A DNA stretch of 64,000 nt from Paenibacillus alba (lineage in GTDB: Bacteria > Bacillota > Bacilli > Paenibacillales > NBRC-103111): assembly GCF_013204855.1 (NCBI RefSeq), contig NZ_JABMKZ010000005.1, forward strand, positions 248,001 to 312,000, read 5' to 3'. Both the position numbers and the translations under genes were made by a program. Under the pieces are notes generated by a model. It did not search any database. It saw only the letters and a list, made by a program, of their open reading frames with translations, and had not been told where the DNA came from. Positions 1-9,205 of this stretch are shown here, in pieces. How positions within the stretch are numbered: position 1 is the stretch's first letter; each line of letters starts with the position of its first letter.

Positions 1-3000
1 ACGGGTTCTATGTTTACAGTTAAAGAAAACGGGATGTTGGATGTTTCGTTCTCTAAGACACAAGGGACGAAGGCTGTAGTGACAACGACGCCTTTCAAAT
101 CACCTTGGAGAGCGGCCATCACAGGTACTCCCAAAGACATTGTCGAGAATACAATGATTGAAAACCTGAGCACGCCAGCAGATTACGAAAAATACGACTA
201 TGAATCATGGGTAGATCCAGGTTTATCTTCCTGGTCATGGGTAGCGAACTGGGGAAGTGGCATCAGTGATCAGTCGAAAGCTGAAACACATTTGAACTGG
301 ATTGAATTTGGAGCAGAAATTGGATGGGATTATTATATCCTTGATGAAGGCTGGGCCCTGGGTGGTCGTGGAAATGTTACTGGTGTGCGTGACTGGTGGC
401 CGCAAGTAAAAGCGTTTGCACAAGAAAAAGGAGTTAAATTGTGGGCATGGGTACATGTAAGCGATATTGATACACAGGCAGAACGTGACAAGCACTTTAA
501 AGAATGGTCAGATCAAGGCATCGTAGGCATCAAGCCGGATTTCTTTGATGGGGAAGGCCAGGCTAATATGCAGCTTTATGATGATCTATATAAAGATGCG
601 GCGAAGTACAAGCTCATGGTACTTGCACACGGTGCAAATAAACCAACCGGTGAAATTCGTACTTATCCAAACGTGTATGGACATGAAGCCATCCGTGGAC
701 AGGAAGCAGGTGGTATTACTGCGGAACAGTACACCATGATTCCGTTTATCCGAGCGGCAATTGGACCGGCAGAGGTTACGGAAGAAATCAGATCTAAGGA
801 TTATAACAAGACGACGATGGGTTTCCAGTTCGCATTGACAGCGTTGATTGAAGATGGCATTCATAGTATGGGTTCTGCGCCGGATGTTTATAGAAGTATT
901 CCGGAAGGCATGTCCTACTATAAAAATTACCCGAAAAAATGGGATAAAACAGATTTACTTGACGGTGAAATTGGCCAGTATCTGAGTATAGCTAGAAGAG
1001 CCGGAACAAACTGGTATGTTTCTGGAATCAGTGTGAATCCAAGAACGATGAAAGTTCCATTAAAATCCCTTGATTCAGGCAAAACGTATACAGTTTTGCT
1101 TTACACAGAAAACGGCAGACAAGACGTAGATATGAAAATTATCCCGAATGTTACAAACCAAACCGTATTAGACATAAATGTACTTTACGGCGGCGGATAT
1201 GCCTTACGTGCAGTTCCAACAGCAGAGTTGGATAGCATCACTTCAATCGTTGCCAATCCGACAGTAGTGACAGTAGAAAAAGGATATTTATCTGATCCGG
1301 TTGCAGTTACAATCAATCCGAATAAAGCAGAATTCAAAGATGTTATTTGGAGTGTTGGGGACGAAACCATCGCAACTGTCAATCAGAACGGTGTAATTAG
1401 AGGCGTTGCTGAAGGTAAGACGACAGTAACGGTAGCTTCTGCTTACAACAAAACTGTAAAGGCAGAAGTTAAAGTAACAGTTATACCTCCAAGGTATGTT
1501 CTTGATAGTACTAAATGGACAATCCTTAATCGGAATGAAAATGTGATTATCAATAATGCCGATTCTGCAACAATTACAACAGAAACGGGAGTACTTGGCG
1601 CTAATAACTGGAAAAACATGTTCGCTATGGATGTACCGGAAGGTGATCAAGACTTTACGATCACAGCTAAGATTTCCGGTGGGCTTAAGGCCAATTATCA
1701 GGGGGGATTTATCACAGTCTTTAATAAAGCGAATCCGAATAGCTTATCGGTAGCAGCAGGTCGGCGTTATCACAGCGGCATAATGGGAAGTCACCCTCAG
1801 GCGTTCGGTGTCATGTCAACCGCTTCAGGAGCTACCTCGGAATATTACAACGCAGATGATGATTTCAATAAGGATGTTTACGTTAAAATTCAAAAAGTTG
1901 GAAATACATTTATTAATTCTTATAGCTATGATGGTGAAATTTGGACAGCAATTACCGATAAAGGAACACCGAGAACGACTACAAATGCAAATTTGGCAGC
2001 AAGTGCAAATCTTTCTGTAGGTTTCTATGCAGGTTCCGGCGGGGGACAAACGGCAATTGATATCAAAGTCAGCGATTTTACTTACAATGGTGTGAAGGTA
2101 CCGATAGCAATTGACACCTTGGAACCAGGAGTTGTTGATAAGTCGGCGCTGAATGATGCAATAGCATCTGTACAAGCATTAAAAGAAGCAGACTACACAG
2201 CAGACAGCTGGGCAGCATTAGTAACACAATTGGATGCAGGAAAAGATGTAGCTGCAAAGGAGAAGGCAACACAGCAGGAAGTGGCTGAAGCAACAGCAGC
2301 AATTCAAACAGCAGTAGAAGCACTTGTAGCTGTAGATCCAGAAGTTGTTGATAAAACGGCACTGAATGAAGCAATAGCATATGTAGAAGGATTAAAAGAA
2401 GTAGACTACACAGCAGACAGCTGGGCAGCATTAGTAACTCAATTTAATGCAGGAAAAGATGTAGCTGCAAAGGAGAATGCTACACAACAGGAAGTGGCTG
2501 AAGCAACAGCAGCAATTAAAGCAGCAGTAGAAGCACTTGCTAGGACAGGTTCAGGAACAGATCCAGGAACAGATCCAGGGACAGGTTCAGGAACAGATCC
2601 AGGAACAGGTTCAGGAACAGGTCCAGGAACAGGAACAGGAACAGGTTCAGGAACAGGTTCAGGAACAGGTTCAGGAACAGATTCAGGAACAAATCCAGGA
2701 ACACCAGTAACTGAACCCGCTAAGTCGGTAGTGCATTTCATGGACAATGTCGTTGATATTGCCAGAGTGCTAACCAGCATCGCACAAAAAGTTGAGGAAG
2801 CCAAATCCATTCCGGCTCCGTTGGAATTTACGGATACTTCTTCTCATTGGGCTGACTCCACAATTGGTATGTTTGTGAAGTTAGGAGTGGTTACCGGATA
2901 TCAAGACGGCAGCTTCCACCCGGATGGAAGCATCACTCGTGCGGAGTTCGCTACGGTTCTTGCCAAGGTATTTGGCCTTGCAGGCAACGCTGCTGGAAGC

Positions 3001-3375
3001 TCCTTAAGTGATATTTCCGGTCACTGGGCCGAAACCTCCATTAGAGCCCTGCAGCAAAAAGGTATAATTTCTGGCTACGAGAACGGCACATTCCAGCCTG
3101 ATCGGGAAATCAGTCGTGCGGAGATTATTGCAATGATTTCCAAGATTATTAACCTGAATAGCGTTAATGCTGCGTCGTCCACTTTCTCCGATCTGGAAAA
3201 CACATGGAATAAGGAGCAGATCGGGCAAGCGGCGGCAGCCGGAATAATCAGCGGATTGGGAGATGGTAAGTTTCTTCCAGCCAAGCAGGCTTCCCGTGCC
3301 GAAGCGTTAACTATTGTACTGAAGGTTCTAGAGACTAATCCAGAGCTTAAGATTCTACTGGATACCCTGAAATAA
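1..3375 (+). CDS. GH97-family glycoside hydrolase with SLH anchor (5' partial)
   Basis: The frame is open from base 1, so the N-terminus and signal peptide lie outside the window. The first 400 residues match the GH97 catalytic barrel: DYYILDEGW, then GIKPDFFD, then HEAIRGQEAGG. In GH97 a carboxylate in the K-x-D-F strand acts as nucleophile in retaining alpha-galactosidase members, so Asp180 of this fragment suggests the retaining type; this is inference. Then come a Big_2 Ig-like domain (about 410-495), a LamG/DUF1349-like beta domain (about 500-700), two FIVAR repeats (about 710-775 and 780-845), a Gly-Thr-rich linker and three C-terminal SLH domains that would bind secondary cell-wall polymer. 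The enzyme is therefore probably displayed on the cell surface, where it would trim alpha-linked side chains. Family assignment is firm; substrate is not. Confidence 0.88.
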   Translation, partial: TGSMFTVKENGMLDVSFSKTQGTKAVVTTTPFKSPWRAAITGTPKDIVENTMIENLSTPADYEKYDYESWVDPGLSSWSWVANWGSGISDQSKAETHLNWIEFGAEIGWDYYILDEGWALGGRGNVTGVRDWWPQVKAFAQEKGVKLWAWVHVSDIDTQAERDKHFKEWSDQGIVGIKPDFFDGEGQANMQLYDDLYKDAAKYKLMVLAHGANKPTGEIRTYPNVYGHEAIRGQEAGGITAEQYTMIPFIRAAIGPAEVTEEIRSKDYNKTTMGFQFALTALIEDGIHSMGSAPDVYRSIPEGMSYYKNYPKKWDKTDLLDGEIGQYLSIARRAGTNWYVSGISVNPRTMKVPLKSLDSGKTYTVLLYTENGRQDVDMKIIPNVTNQTVLDINVLYGGGYALRAVPTAELDSITSIVANPTVVTVEKGYLSDPVAVTINPNKAEFKDVIWSVGDETIATVNQNGVIRGVAEGKTTVTVASAYNKTVKAEVKVTVIPPRYVLDSTKWTILNRNENVIINNADSATITTETGVLGANNWKNMFAMDVPEGDQDFTITAKISGGLKANYQGGFITVFNKANPNSLSVAAGRRYHSGIMGSHPQAFGVMSTASGATSEYYNADDDFNKDVYVKIQKVGNTFINSYSYDGEIWTAITDKGTPRTTTNANLAASANLSVGFYAGSGGGQTAIDIKVSDFTYNGVKVPIAIDTLEPGVVDKSALNDAIASVQALKEADYTADSWAALVTQLDAGKDVAAKEKATQQEVAEATAAIQTAVEALVAVDPEVVDKTALNEAIAYVEGLKEVDYTADSWAALVTQFNAGKDVAAKENATQQEVAEATAAIKAAVEALARTGSGTDPGTDPGTGSGTDPGTGSGTGPGTGTGTGSGTGSGTGSGTDSGTNPGTPVTEPAKSVVHFMDNVVDIARVLTSIAQKVEEAKSIPAPLEFTDTSSHWADSTIGMFVKLGVVTGYQDGSFHPDGSITRAEFATVLAKVFGLAGNAAGSSLSDISGHWAETSIRALQQKGIISGYENGTFQPDREISRAEIIAMISKIINLNSVNAASSTFSDLENTWNKEQIGQAAAAGIISGLGDGKFLPAKQASRAEALTIVLKVLETNPELKILLDTLK
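2543..2706 (+). repeat. Gly-Thr linker-coding short repeat
   Basis: Imperfect tandem 6- and 12-base units (GGAACAGGTTCA and variants) encode a flexible G-T-G-S/D-P linker between the FIVAR and SLH domains of the GH97 protein. Such purity predicts length variation between strains. Confidence 0.9.
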
Positions 3376-3412
3376 GCAGGCGTTTGTTTTACTAAAGGTG
3401 CTTGCGCGAATA

Positions 3413-3457
3413 GAAGCCCGCCTAGCCTTTTCGAAGGCCGGAGCGGGCTTCTTCTTG
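3413..3457 (+). terminator. Rho-independent terminator after the GH97 gene
   Basis: A 9-bp perfect stem (GAAGCCCGC with GCGGGCTTC, 3413-3421 and 3443-3451) is followed by a short T-rich tract, 38 bases after the stop codon. Confidence 0.8.
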
Positions 3458-3551
3458 ATTGCAAGAGGCAGACGCGCCTTTTACAAATCAATAAAATAGG
3501 TTAATATTCCTGCAAATTCATTGGTAAAAGGTGATGGAAGAAATATGATCG

Positions 3552-3582
3552 GCCTTACGAGAAATCGTAAGGCTATTTTCTA
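3552..3582 (+). terminator. Second perfect hairpin in the intergenic region
   Basis: A 9-bp perfect stem (GCCTTACGA with TCGTAAGGC) closes a GAAA tetraloop and is followed by TATTTTCTATTCTT. It has the form of an intrinsic terminator, but the GH97 gene already has one about 100 bases upstream. It may end a short transcript starting near 3480-3500, or act as a second terminator. The rest of the 3376-3759 gap holds only this hairpin and the promoter element at 3629. Confidence 0.6.
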
Positions 3583-3628
3583 TTCTTAAGCTTGCAAATG
3601 ATAAGTTTAAAGCTCACAAACGAAAATA

Positions 3629-3684
3629 TTACATAAAAGAGACGGAGCTAGTACATTTTTATTGATGAACTTATGCGATATAGT
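3629..3684 (+). promoter_or_regulatory. Conserved promoter-operator element, copy A
   Basis: First of five copies of one element. Half-site ACATAAAAGA at 3631 and half-site ACATTTTTAT at 3653 are 22 bp apart, and TATGCGA at 3672 leads into a -10-like TATAGT at 3679-3684. It precedes the GH115 gene. The 22-bp (two-turn) direct repeat resembles how AraC-family activators bind; the activator identity is inferred. Confidence 0.75.
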
Positions 3685-3759
3685 AATCATACTAATTTTT
3701 AAAAAAAGGCTGTAGCGAAGTGTGAAATGCTCGCAAGAGAAGCAGAGAGGTGTATCCTA

Positions 3760-5781
3760 TTGATTTTACAAGCAAAAGAAACAGTGGAAATCAGGATTGA
3801 CGCTCAGGAACATACGGGCATTGGGTTAGCTTTGCAAGATTTAATTCGTGATTTGAGCCATGTGATGAACATTCAGGCTGATTGCCGAAAGTACCTTTCG
3901 GATGTAGAGGGCTTTTCCATTCTAGTAGGAAGCTTAAGCAATCCTGCTTTTTCAGAGTTCTTAACGAAGAAAAAAATAGATTTCAGCGATATCCATGGGA
4001 AAACGGAGCACTACTTCGTCAAGAGTTTAGGGAAAGAAGGGCAACATCTCGTTATAGCTGGCAGTGATACCAGAGGGGCGATCTATGGTATATACGAATT
4101 TAGCCGAGTTGTTCTGGATGTGAATCCCTTGTATCTGTGGACAGGCCATGCACCTACACCCAAGGAAAGTCTTGATTTGGGCAGCATCTCGTTGACTGAT
4201 GGACCTACGACGTTCCGTCACCGGGGATGGTTCATCAATGATGAGGATCTGCTGCTGGGCTGGACCGGGAAATTCGATCAGGATTTTCAGAACAATGCCT
4301 TCACGAAGCATGCTGGTTATGCGAATGCACTGGAACCGATTATGGAGACTGCGCTCCGTCTCAAACAGAATCTGCTGATCCCATGCTCCTTGTTGGATAT
4401 CCTCGATCCATCTGATGAAGATTTGGTTAGGCGGGTGTCGGAACGCGGATTACTTATTTCCCAGCATCACATTGAGCCGTTAGGGGTATTCCCCAAAAGG
4501 GTCCGACGCTATTGGCAGGAACGGGGAGATGTTGAGCCTCTGTCCTACACGACAAATCCTGAGAAGTATGAGGAGGTTTGGCGGCTTTATGCAAGCCGTT
4601 GGGCACGGTATGACAATGTGGTTTGGCAGCTTGGTCTTCGTGGCATGGGCGACAAGCCTGTCTGGGCAGATGATCCGTATGCGCCGGAAACTGCAAGTGG
4701 AAGAGGTCAGTTAATTGCTGGTGCCATTGCCAAGCAACATGAGATTATAGCCGAAGCGCTGGGTCACAGCAACTTCGCCTCTACGGCTACTTTGTGGATG
4801 GAAGGTATGGAGCTTCTGAAGGGAGGACATTTATCCTTCCCGAAAGAAACGATCATTATTCATGCGGATTTCGGACCTACTCAGATGTTAGGTGACAGCT
4901 TCTATGAAGGTAAACGGGAACCGGATCGGCAATATGGCATTTATTATCATGTCGCGTTCTGGAGCTGCGGACCCCATCAGGTCCAAGGGACTTCACCGCA
5001 GAAAATTTATTACAATCTGCAAGCAGCTGTTCAACAAGGAAATACAGACTACCTTGTCGTCAATGTAACGAACCTCAGAGAGATGCTGCTGGGAACCCAA
5101 TATACGGCTGCTATAGGTTGGAATTTTGGGAATTACGAACCAGAAGCGTATTTGCAAGATTGGTCTTTCGAACATTATGGTCAGCGAGGTGGACAGGCAG
5201 CTGCGCTTGCTTATCAAGCTTATTTCGGCGCGTTCCACGCATTAGACAACCAGGGATACGCTGGTCGCATGCTTCTGATGGATGGCATGTGCCGCAGACT
5301 GACGATCAAGTTAGTTGCTATCCTTAAGGGTCAACCGTTTACCAAAGACGAGATCCAGAACAAAACCCTATTGGCTTTCGATCAAGATGAGGATTTCATA
5401 AGCTATTATAAAAATGCCACTGGGGATGCCCTTCCGAAGTGGGACAACGCTTTGAACGCGGCTTATCAGGCTTTGCAGGAAATGGATGAAGAGCGTAGAG
5501 AGTTCTTTACGACCAATCTGATGGTCCAGCTATCTCTCATCCGCGCGCTGTATCGGGCCGTTCATCATCTATCTGTTGCGGCGGAGATTGTACTTGCCGG
5601 ATCTACAAGGGAAGAGAACGCACGTGGCCGAATCTTGGAGGCTGTAGCAGAGCTTCAGCAGGCATCGGTTATCCGGATGCATGCGGAGAAAGGGAAATGG
5701 AAAGGTTGGTACGATGGTGATGTATTGCTTAACCTTCCTGACCTCATACGCCAAGTGAGAGAATGTGCAGGGAATTATTGA
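3760..5781 (+). CDS. GH115-like alpha-glucuronidase, cytoplasmic
   Basis: GH115 enzymes remove alpha-1,2-linked (4-O-methyl-)glucuronic acid from xylan and related polymers. Residues 1-130 resemble the GH67/GH115 N-terminal domain (GAIYGIYEFSR). The barrel then carries the GH115 hallmark RHRGWFINDEDLL near residue 153, and later GLRGMGDKPVW and GWNFGNYEPEAY. The start is set at TTG 3760 because AGAGAGGTG lies just before it; an upstream ATG at 3727 is in frame but has no ribosome site. No signal peptide is visible, so the enzyme should act on imported oligosaccharides. At about 674 residues it is shorter than many GH115 proteins, apparently lacking the long C-terminal extension. It is the first gene after promoter copy A and probably starts an operon running to 9142. 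Confidence 0.85.
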   Translation: MILQAKETVEIRIDAQEHTGIGLALQDLIRDLSHVMNIQADCRKYLSDVEGFSILVGSLSNPAFSEFLTKKKIDFSDIHGKTEHYFVKSLGKEGQHLVIAGSDTRGAIYGIYEFSRVVLDVNPLYLWTGHAPTPKESLDLGSISLTDGPTTFRHRGWFINDEDLLLGWTGKFDQDFQNNAFTKHAGYANALEPIMETALRLKQNLLIPCSLLDILDPSDEDLVRRVSERGLLISQHHIEPLGVFPKRVRRYWQERGDVEPLSYTTNPEKYEEVWRLYASRWARYDNVVWQLGLRGMGDKPVWADDPYAPETASGRGQLIAGAIAKQHEIIAEALGHSNFASTATLWMEGMELLKGGHLSFPKETIIIHADFGPTQMLGDSFYEGKREPDRQYGIYYHVAFWSCGPHQVQGTSPQKIYYNLQAAVQQGNTDYLVVNVTNLREMLLGTQYTAAIGWNFGNYEPEAYLQDWSFEHYGQRGGQAAALAYQAYFGAFHALDNQGYAGRMLLMDGMCRRLTIKLVAILKGQPFTKDEIQNKTLLAFDQDEDFISYYKNATGDALPKWDNALNAAYQALQEMDEERREFFTTNLMVQLSLIRALYRAVHHLSVAAEIVLAGSTREENARGRILEAVAELQQASVIRMHAEKGKWKGWYDGDVLLNLPDLIRQVRECAGNY

Positions 5782-5841
5782 GTGATCCACTTGAAAATTT
5801 TATAACAATAATGGAGGAGTGTTGCTGCTATTTTTACTTAT

Positions 5842-7314
5842 ATGAAACCAACTTATACGACAACAAGCTCGGATTTTCAGTTGCAAGTAGACCAGAACGC
5901 TGTCATTGTTGAACATTTTTTGGATTACCACTATGCTCATTTTTCCTATTCGGGTACGCCAACACTAACAGTCACAGCAAGTCAGCCAATCACAAGTTAT
6001 GATATAAGCCCACACAGCATGGGAATTACCGGGGTAGTAAGTGGGAATCAACTGACTTTCACGATCGACAGCAGCTCGGTCAAGCCATCCTATCTGGTTA
6101 TACAGATTAATGGCCTGGAGAAGCTCGTTGTTCTGGCGGACCCTTTGGAAAGCAACGCTCCCCCATCTTCGGGGACAGGTATCTATAATATTATCAATGC
6201 TCCTTATCAGGCAGACAACACCTGGACGAGCGATGTTACCCATCTCATACAGATGGCCATTGATGATGCCTCTGCTGCAGGTGGGGGAATCGTTTATGTC
6301 CCTGTTGGTGTATACAAAGTGAAGGACATCCTGTACATCAAAAGTAATGTCACTCTGTACCTGCAAGGCGGGGCGGTCATCAAGTCAAATCCGGACAGAA
6401 GCCTTTATGATTATACGACTAGTAGGGAAGGTAAAATATTTATTGATCCCATGATCCGGATCGACCATGCACCTAATGCCAAAATAATCGGACGAGGCGT
6501 GCTGGATGCCAGCGGCATAGCGATTATGGATAAGGATCGTGCTTCATCGACCTTTCTCGGGTACAGAAGAAATGTTATCGTAGGCAACTTTTCAGATCAT
6601 GTAACGATAGAGGGCATCATCATCAAGGACTCAACCACGTGGACGATTAACGGTATTCAAGGTGGCGAAGGATTTACGGTCAGATATGTTAAGATTATGA
6701 ATCACAAAAATGCCGATCAATATAAAATCATGAATGATGGTATCGATCTATGCGGAACTAGGAACGCGATAGCGGAAAAGAACTTTGTCATGACCGTGGA
6801 TGATGCTCTTTGTGCAAAATCAACGATAACTGACTATGCGATGTATAATATTCGTTTCAAAAACAATATCGTATTCTCATCCTGTGCAGGTCTCAAAGCG
6901 GGTTTGCAATCCCACAGCCCCATGTATGATGTCTGGTTTGAAGACAACGACGTCGTTCAGGCACGACGAGGCATTGTAGTAGAAGCAACTTCAGGGAAGC
7001 AGCTGATGAGTGATATCCATTTTGTAAATACGAGGGTAGAAAACTACGTGTTTACCTCTATGGGGAAAAGCATTCCTGTAGAGATAGAAGCGGGTACAGC
7101 ACCAGTCAAGAATGTTTATATTGATAGCGCTTATTTCGAAAAAGAGGCGTTTAACCCCATACATATGTATGGCTCAAGTGATACGAATGATGTAACCAAT
7201 GTTACGTTTAACGATCTAAACTTGTGTGGGGATGTCATCACGAATAGCCTGGATGCGCGAATTATTAAGGGCAGCTATGCATCAGAACTAACGGTGAAGG
7301 GACACATGCGATGA
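5842..7314 (+). CDS. GH49/GH28-like right-handed beta-helix glycosidase without signal peptide
   Basis: This is a paralogue of the two exported enzymes at 9392 and 11501. An N-terminal beta-sandwich of about 110 residues (ITSYDISPHSMGI) of the GH49 dextranase/isopullulanase type precedes a parallel beta-helix. Putative catalytic acids are Asp299/Asp302 in MNDGID and Asp320/Asp321 in VDDAL, the arrangement seen in GH28/GH49. Unlike its paralogues it has neither a signal peptide nor the CBM13 tail, so it is probably intracellular. The start is uncertain: GGAGGAG at 5813-5819 is too far from ATG 5842 but well placed for ATT 5830. A short Leu-rich frame (5822-5845) ends across the ATG. Its stop overlaps the next start (ATGA). 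Confidence 0.75.
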   Translation: MKPTYTTTSSDFQLQVDQNAVIVEHFLDYHYAHFSYSGTPTLTVTASQPITSYDISPHSMGITGVVSGNQLTFTIDSSSVKPSYLVIQINGLEKLVVLADPLESNAPPSSGTGIYNIINAPYQADNTWTSDVTHLIQMAIDDASAAGGGIVYVPVGVYKVKDILYIKSNVTLYLQGGAVIKSNPDRSLYDYTTSREGKIFIDPMIRIDHAPNAKIIGRGVLDASGIAIMDKDRASSTFLGYRRNVIVGNFSDHVTIEGIIIKDSTTWTINGIQGGEGFTVRYVKIMNHKNADQYKIMNDGIDLCGTRNAIAEKNFVMTVDDALCAKSTITDYAMYNIRFKNNIVFSSCAGLKAGLQSHSPMYDVWFEDNDVVQARRGIVVEATSGKQLMSDIHFVNTRVENYVFTSMGKSIPVEIEAGTAPVKNVYIDSAYFEKEAFNPIHMYGSSDTNDVTNVTFNDLNLCGDVITNSLDARIIKGSYASELTVKGHMR

Positions 7315-8084
7315 GAAGAATGGGTATCGGTTTGCAGTTGTTTACTGTGCGCGAGGATTTGGCCAAAGATTTTACCGGTACACTTCGGCGAGTGGCTGAA
7401 CTCGGCTATGAAGGAGTGGAATTTGCAGGTTACGGTGGTATGTCTGCGGAAGAGCTGAAGGATCTGCTGCAAGAATTGAACTTAAAAGCAATCGGCGCTC
7501 ATGTCAGTCTTGCCAAAATGAAGGCTGATTTGAATAAAGAAATCGAATATTTGCTAGCGATTGATGCGCCTTATCTCATATGCCCGCATATTGCTGCGGA
7601 GGATCGTCAAACACCTGAAGCATGGCAAAGCTTGTTCACTTATTTTGCGGAAGCAGGTCAGCAGGTGAAGGAGAAAGGGCTTCAATTCGCTTACCACAAC
7701 CATGCATTTGAATTTGAGATGAAAATAAACGATCAATACGTATTCGACGCCATGTATGCATCGGCTACGCCAGCGGCGCTGCAAGTGGAGCTGGATGCAG
7801 GTTGGGTGCAATTTGCGGGTCTGGATGCACTACAATACATTGCGAATTATGCAGGCCGCCTTCCGCTGCTTCATCTGAAAGATTTCAAAGGTGCAGTGAA
7901 CGGGCAAATCAATACGGTTGAGTTGGGTGAAGGGGAAATCGTTCTGCCATCAGTTATCCAAGCCGGCTCGGATGCTGGGGTAGAATGGATCATCGTTGAG
8001 CAGGATCGTTGCGCGAACCCGCCGCTTGAAAGTGTTGCTACCAGCTACAACTGGCTGAAGATGAACTATTTATCCAAATTTTAA
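7311..8084 (+). CDS. Sugar phosphate isomerase/epimerase (xylose isomerase-like TIM barrel)
   Basis: The 257-residue protein has the AP-endonuclease-2/IolE-like TIM-barrel pattern: GIGLQLFTVRED at the N-terminus, GAHVSL, the metal-site stretch FAYHNHAFEFE, VELDAGW and LLHLKDFKG. These proteins bind a divalent metal and isomerise, epimerise or dehydrate sugars and inositols. The ATG overlaps the preceding stop by four bases, which implies translational coupling. It sits directly before a Gfo/Idh/MocA oxidoreductase. This pairing is common in pathways that handle keto-sugars, so joint action on a released monosaccharide or keto-glycoside is likely. The exact reaction cannot be read from sequence. 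Confidence 0.85.
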   Translation: MRRMGIGLQLFTVREDLAKDFTGTLRRVAELGYEGVEFAGYGGMSAEELKDLLQELNLKAIGAHVSLAKMKADLNKEIEYLLAIDAPYLICPHIAAEDRQTPEAWQSLFTYFAEAGQQVKEKGLQFAYHNHAFEFEMKINDQYVFDAMYASATPAALQVELDAGWVQFAGLDALQYIANYAGRLPLLHLKDFKGAVNGQINTVELGEGEIVLPSVIQAGSDAGVEWIIVEQDRCANPPLESVATSYNWLKMNYLSKF

Positions 8085-8119
8085 TTTGAATACCAACACA
8101 TAAAGGAGTCGAACCAGAC

Positions 8120-9142
8120 ATGAGCAAAATCAAAGTAGCGGTTGTGGGCTGTGGGGCCATTTCCAAGAAGAGACATATTCCGGAATATGCAGCGAATCCG
8201 AACGTTGAATTGGTAGGTTTTTGCGATCTGATTCTGGAGAGAGCCGAAGGCTACGCGCAACAGCACGGCGGTAGAGCCTACACAAGCTATGAAGAAATGC
8301 TGAAAGTGGAAAAACCGGATGCCGTCAGCGTATGTACGCCGAACGTACTTCACGCTCCCTATGCAATTGCAGCAGCGAATGCAGGGGCACATGTGCTTGT
8401 GGAAAAGCCGATGGCAACGAACGAAGCGGATGCTTTGGCTATGATCGAAGCGGCAAGAAAGAACAGTGTGTTCTTGATGGTGGGTCAAAACCAACGGCTG
8501 ATGCCGCCTCACCAAAAGGCTAAAGAAATTTTGCAATCAGGTAAAATGGGTAAAGTTCTTTCCTTCCGTACGTCCTTCGGTCATGGAGGACCTGAAGGTT
8601 GGAGTATGGATGGTCGCGACAGCTGGTTCTTCCGCAAAGAAGATGCCATCATGGGGGCGATGGGCGACCTCGGCGTACACAAATCTGATTTGATCCGTTG
8701 GCTGCTCGACGACGAAGTGGCAGAAGTGGCTGCTTTCGTGAGCACGCTGCACAAAGCAGGCACCGATGTAGACGATAACGCGACCTGTGTTTTGCGTATG
8801 AAGAGCGGAATAATCGGCACGTTGGTTGCCAGCTGGACGTATTATAAAGGCGGCGATAACAGCACAATATTGTGGTGTGAGAATGGCGCTATGCACATCG
8901 GGACACATCCGCTTGATCAAGTTATTGTGCAGCTTCGTGACGGCTCCGTTGAGAAGTATCAGGTTGGCGCGATGGCGACGAACGAAAAGCAAGTGTCAAG
9001 CGGCATCATGGACGCTTTCGTGGAAAGCATTGTTACGAATACACCACCGAGCATCTCCGGTGAAGAAGGCTTGAAGTCGCTGGCGGTTATTCTAGCTGCT
9101 TTCGAATCGCAGGATTCGAAAAAAGTTGTTTCTTTGTCCTAA
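8120..9142 (+). CDS. Gfo/Idh/MocA-family NAD(P)-dependent oxidoreductase
   Basis: Residues 1-120 form a Rossmann domain (VAVVGCGAISKKRH), with SVCTPN and the family motif EKPMATN, in which the Lys is catalytic. Residues from about 130 form the alpha/beta substrate domain (GDLGVHKSDLIRWLL, with a conserved His). The length of 340 residues is typical. The family oxidises or reduces sugars and inositols at one carbon. A ribosome site, AAAGGAG at 8102-8108, precedes ATG 8120. It is the last gene of the promoter-A operon, before a terminator. Confidence 0.9.
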   Translation: MSKIKVAVVGCGAISKKRHIPEYAANPNVELVGFCDLILERAEGYAQQHGGRAYTSYEEMLKVEKPDAVSVCTPNVLHAPYAIAAANAGAHVLVEKPMATNEADALAMIEAARKNSVFLMVGQNQRLMPPHQKAKEILQSGKMGKVLSFRTSFGHGGPEGWSMDGRDSWFFRKEDAIMGAMGDLGVHKSDLIRWLLDDEVAEVAAFVSTLHKAGTDVDDNATCVLRMKSGIIGTLVASWTYYKGGDNSTILWCENGAMHIGTHPLDQVIVQLRDGSVEKYQVGAMATNEKQVSSGIMDAFVESIVTNTPPSISGEEGLKSLAVILAAFESQDSKKVVSLS

Positions 9143-9152
9143 TACTTACATC

Positions 9153-9187
9153 AGAGCCACGCCTATATTGCGGGCTCTCTTTGTTTT
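9153..9187 (+). terminator. Intrinsic terminator after the oxidoreductase gene
   Basis: A 6-bp stem, AGAGCC (9153-9158) with GGCTCT (9173-9178), has a 14-base loop and is followed by CTTTGTTTT. The stem is modest. Confidence 0.6.
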
Positions 9188-9205
9188 ACTTTATCAACGA
9201 ATTTA

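Noticed and set aside
2078..2810. Two long minus-strand frames (2078-2431 and 2439-2810) opposite the FIVAR repeats and Gly-Thr linker
   Set aside because: They are low-complexity mirror frames (Leu-rich or Pro-Val-Glu repeats) created by the repeat composition of the GH97 gene, with no ribosome site or family.
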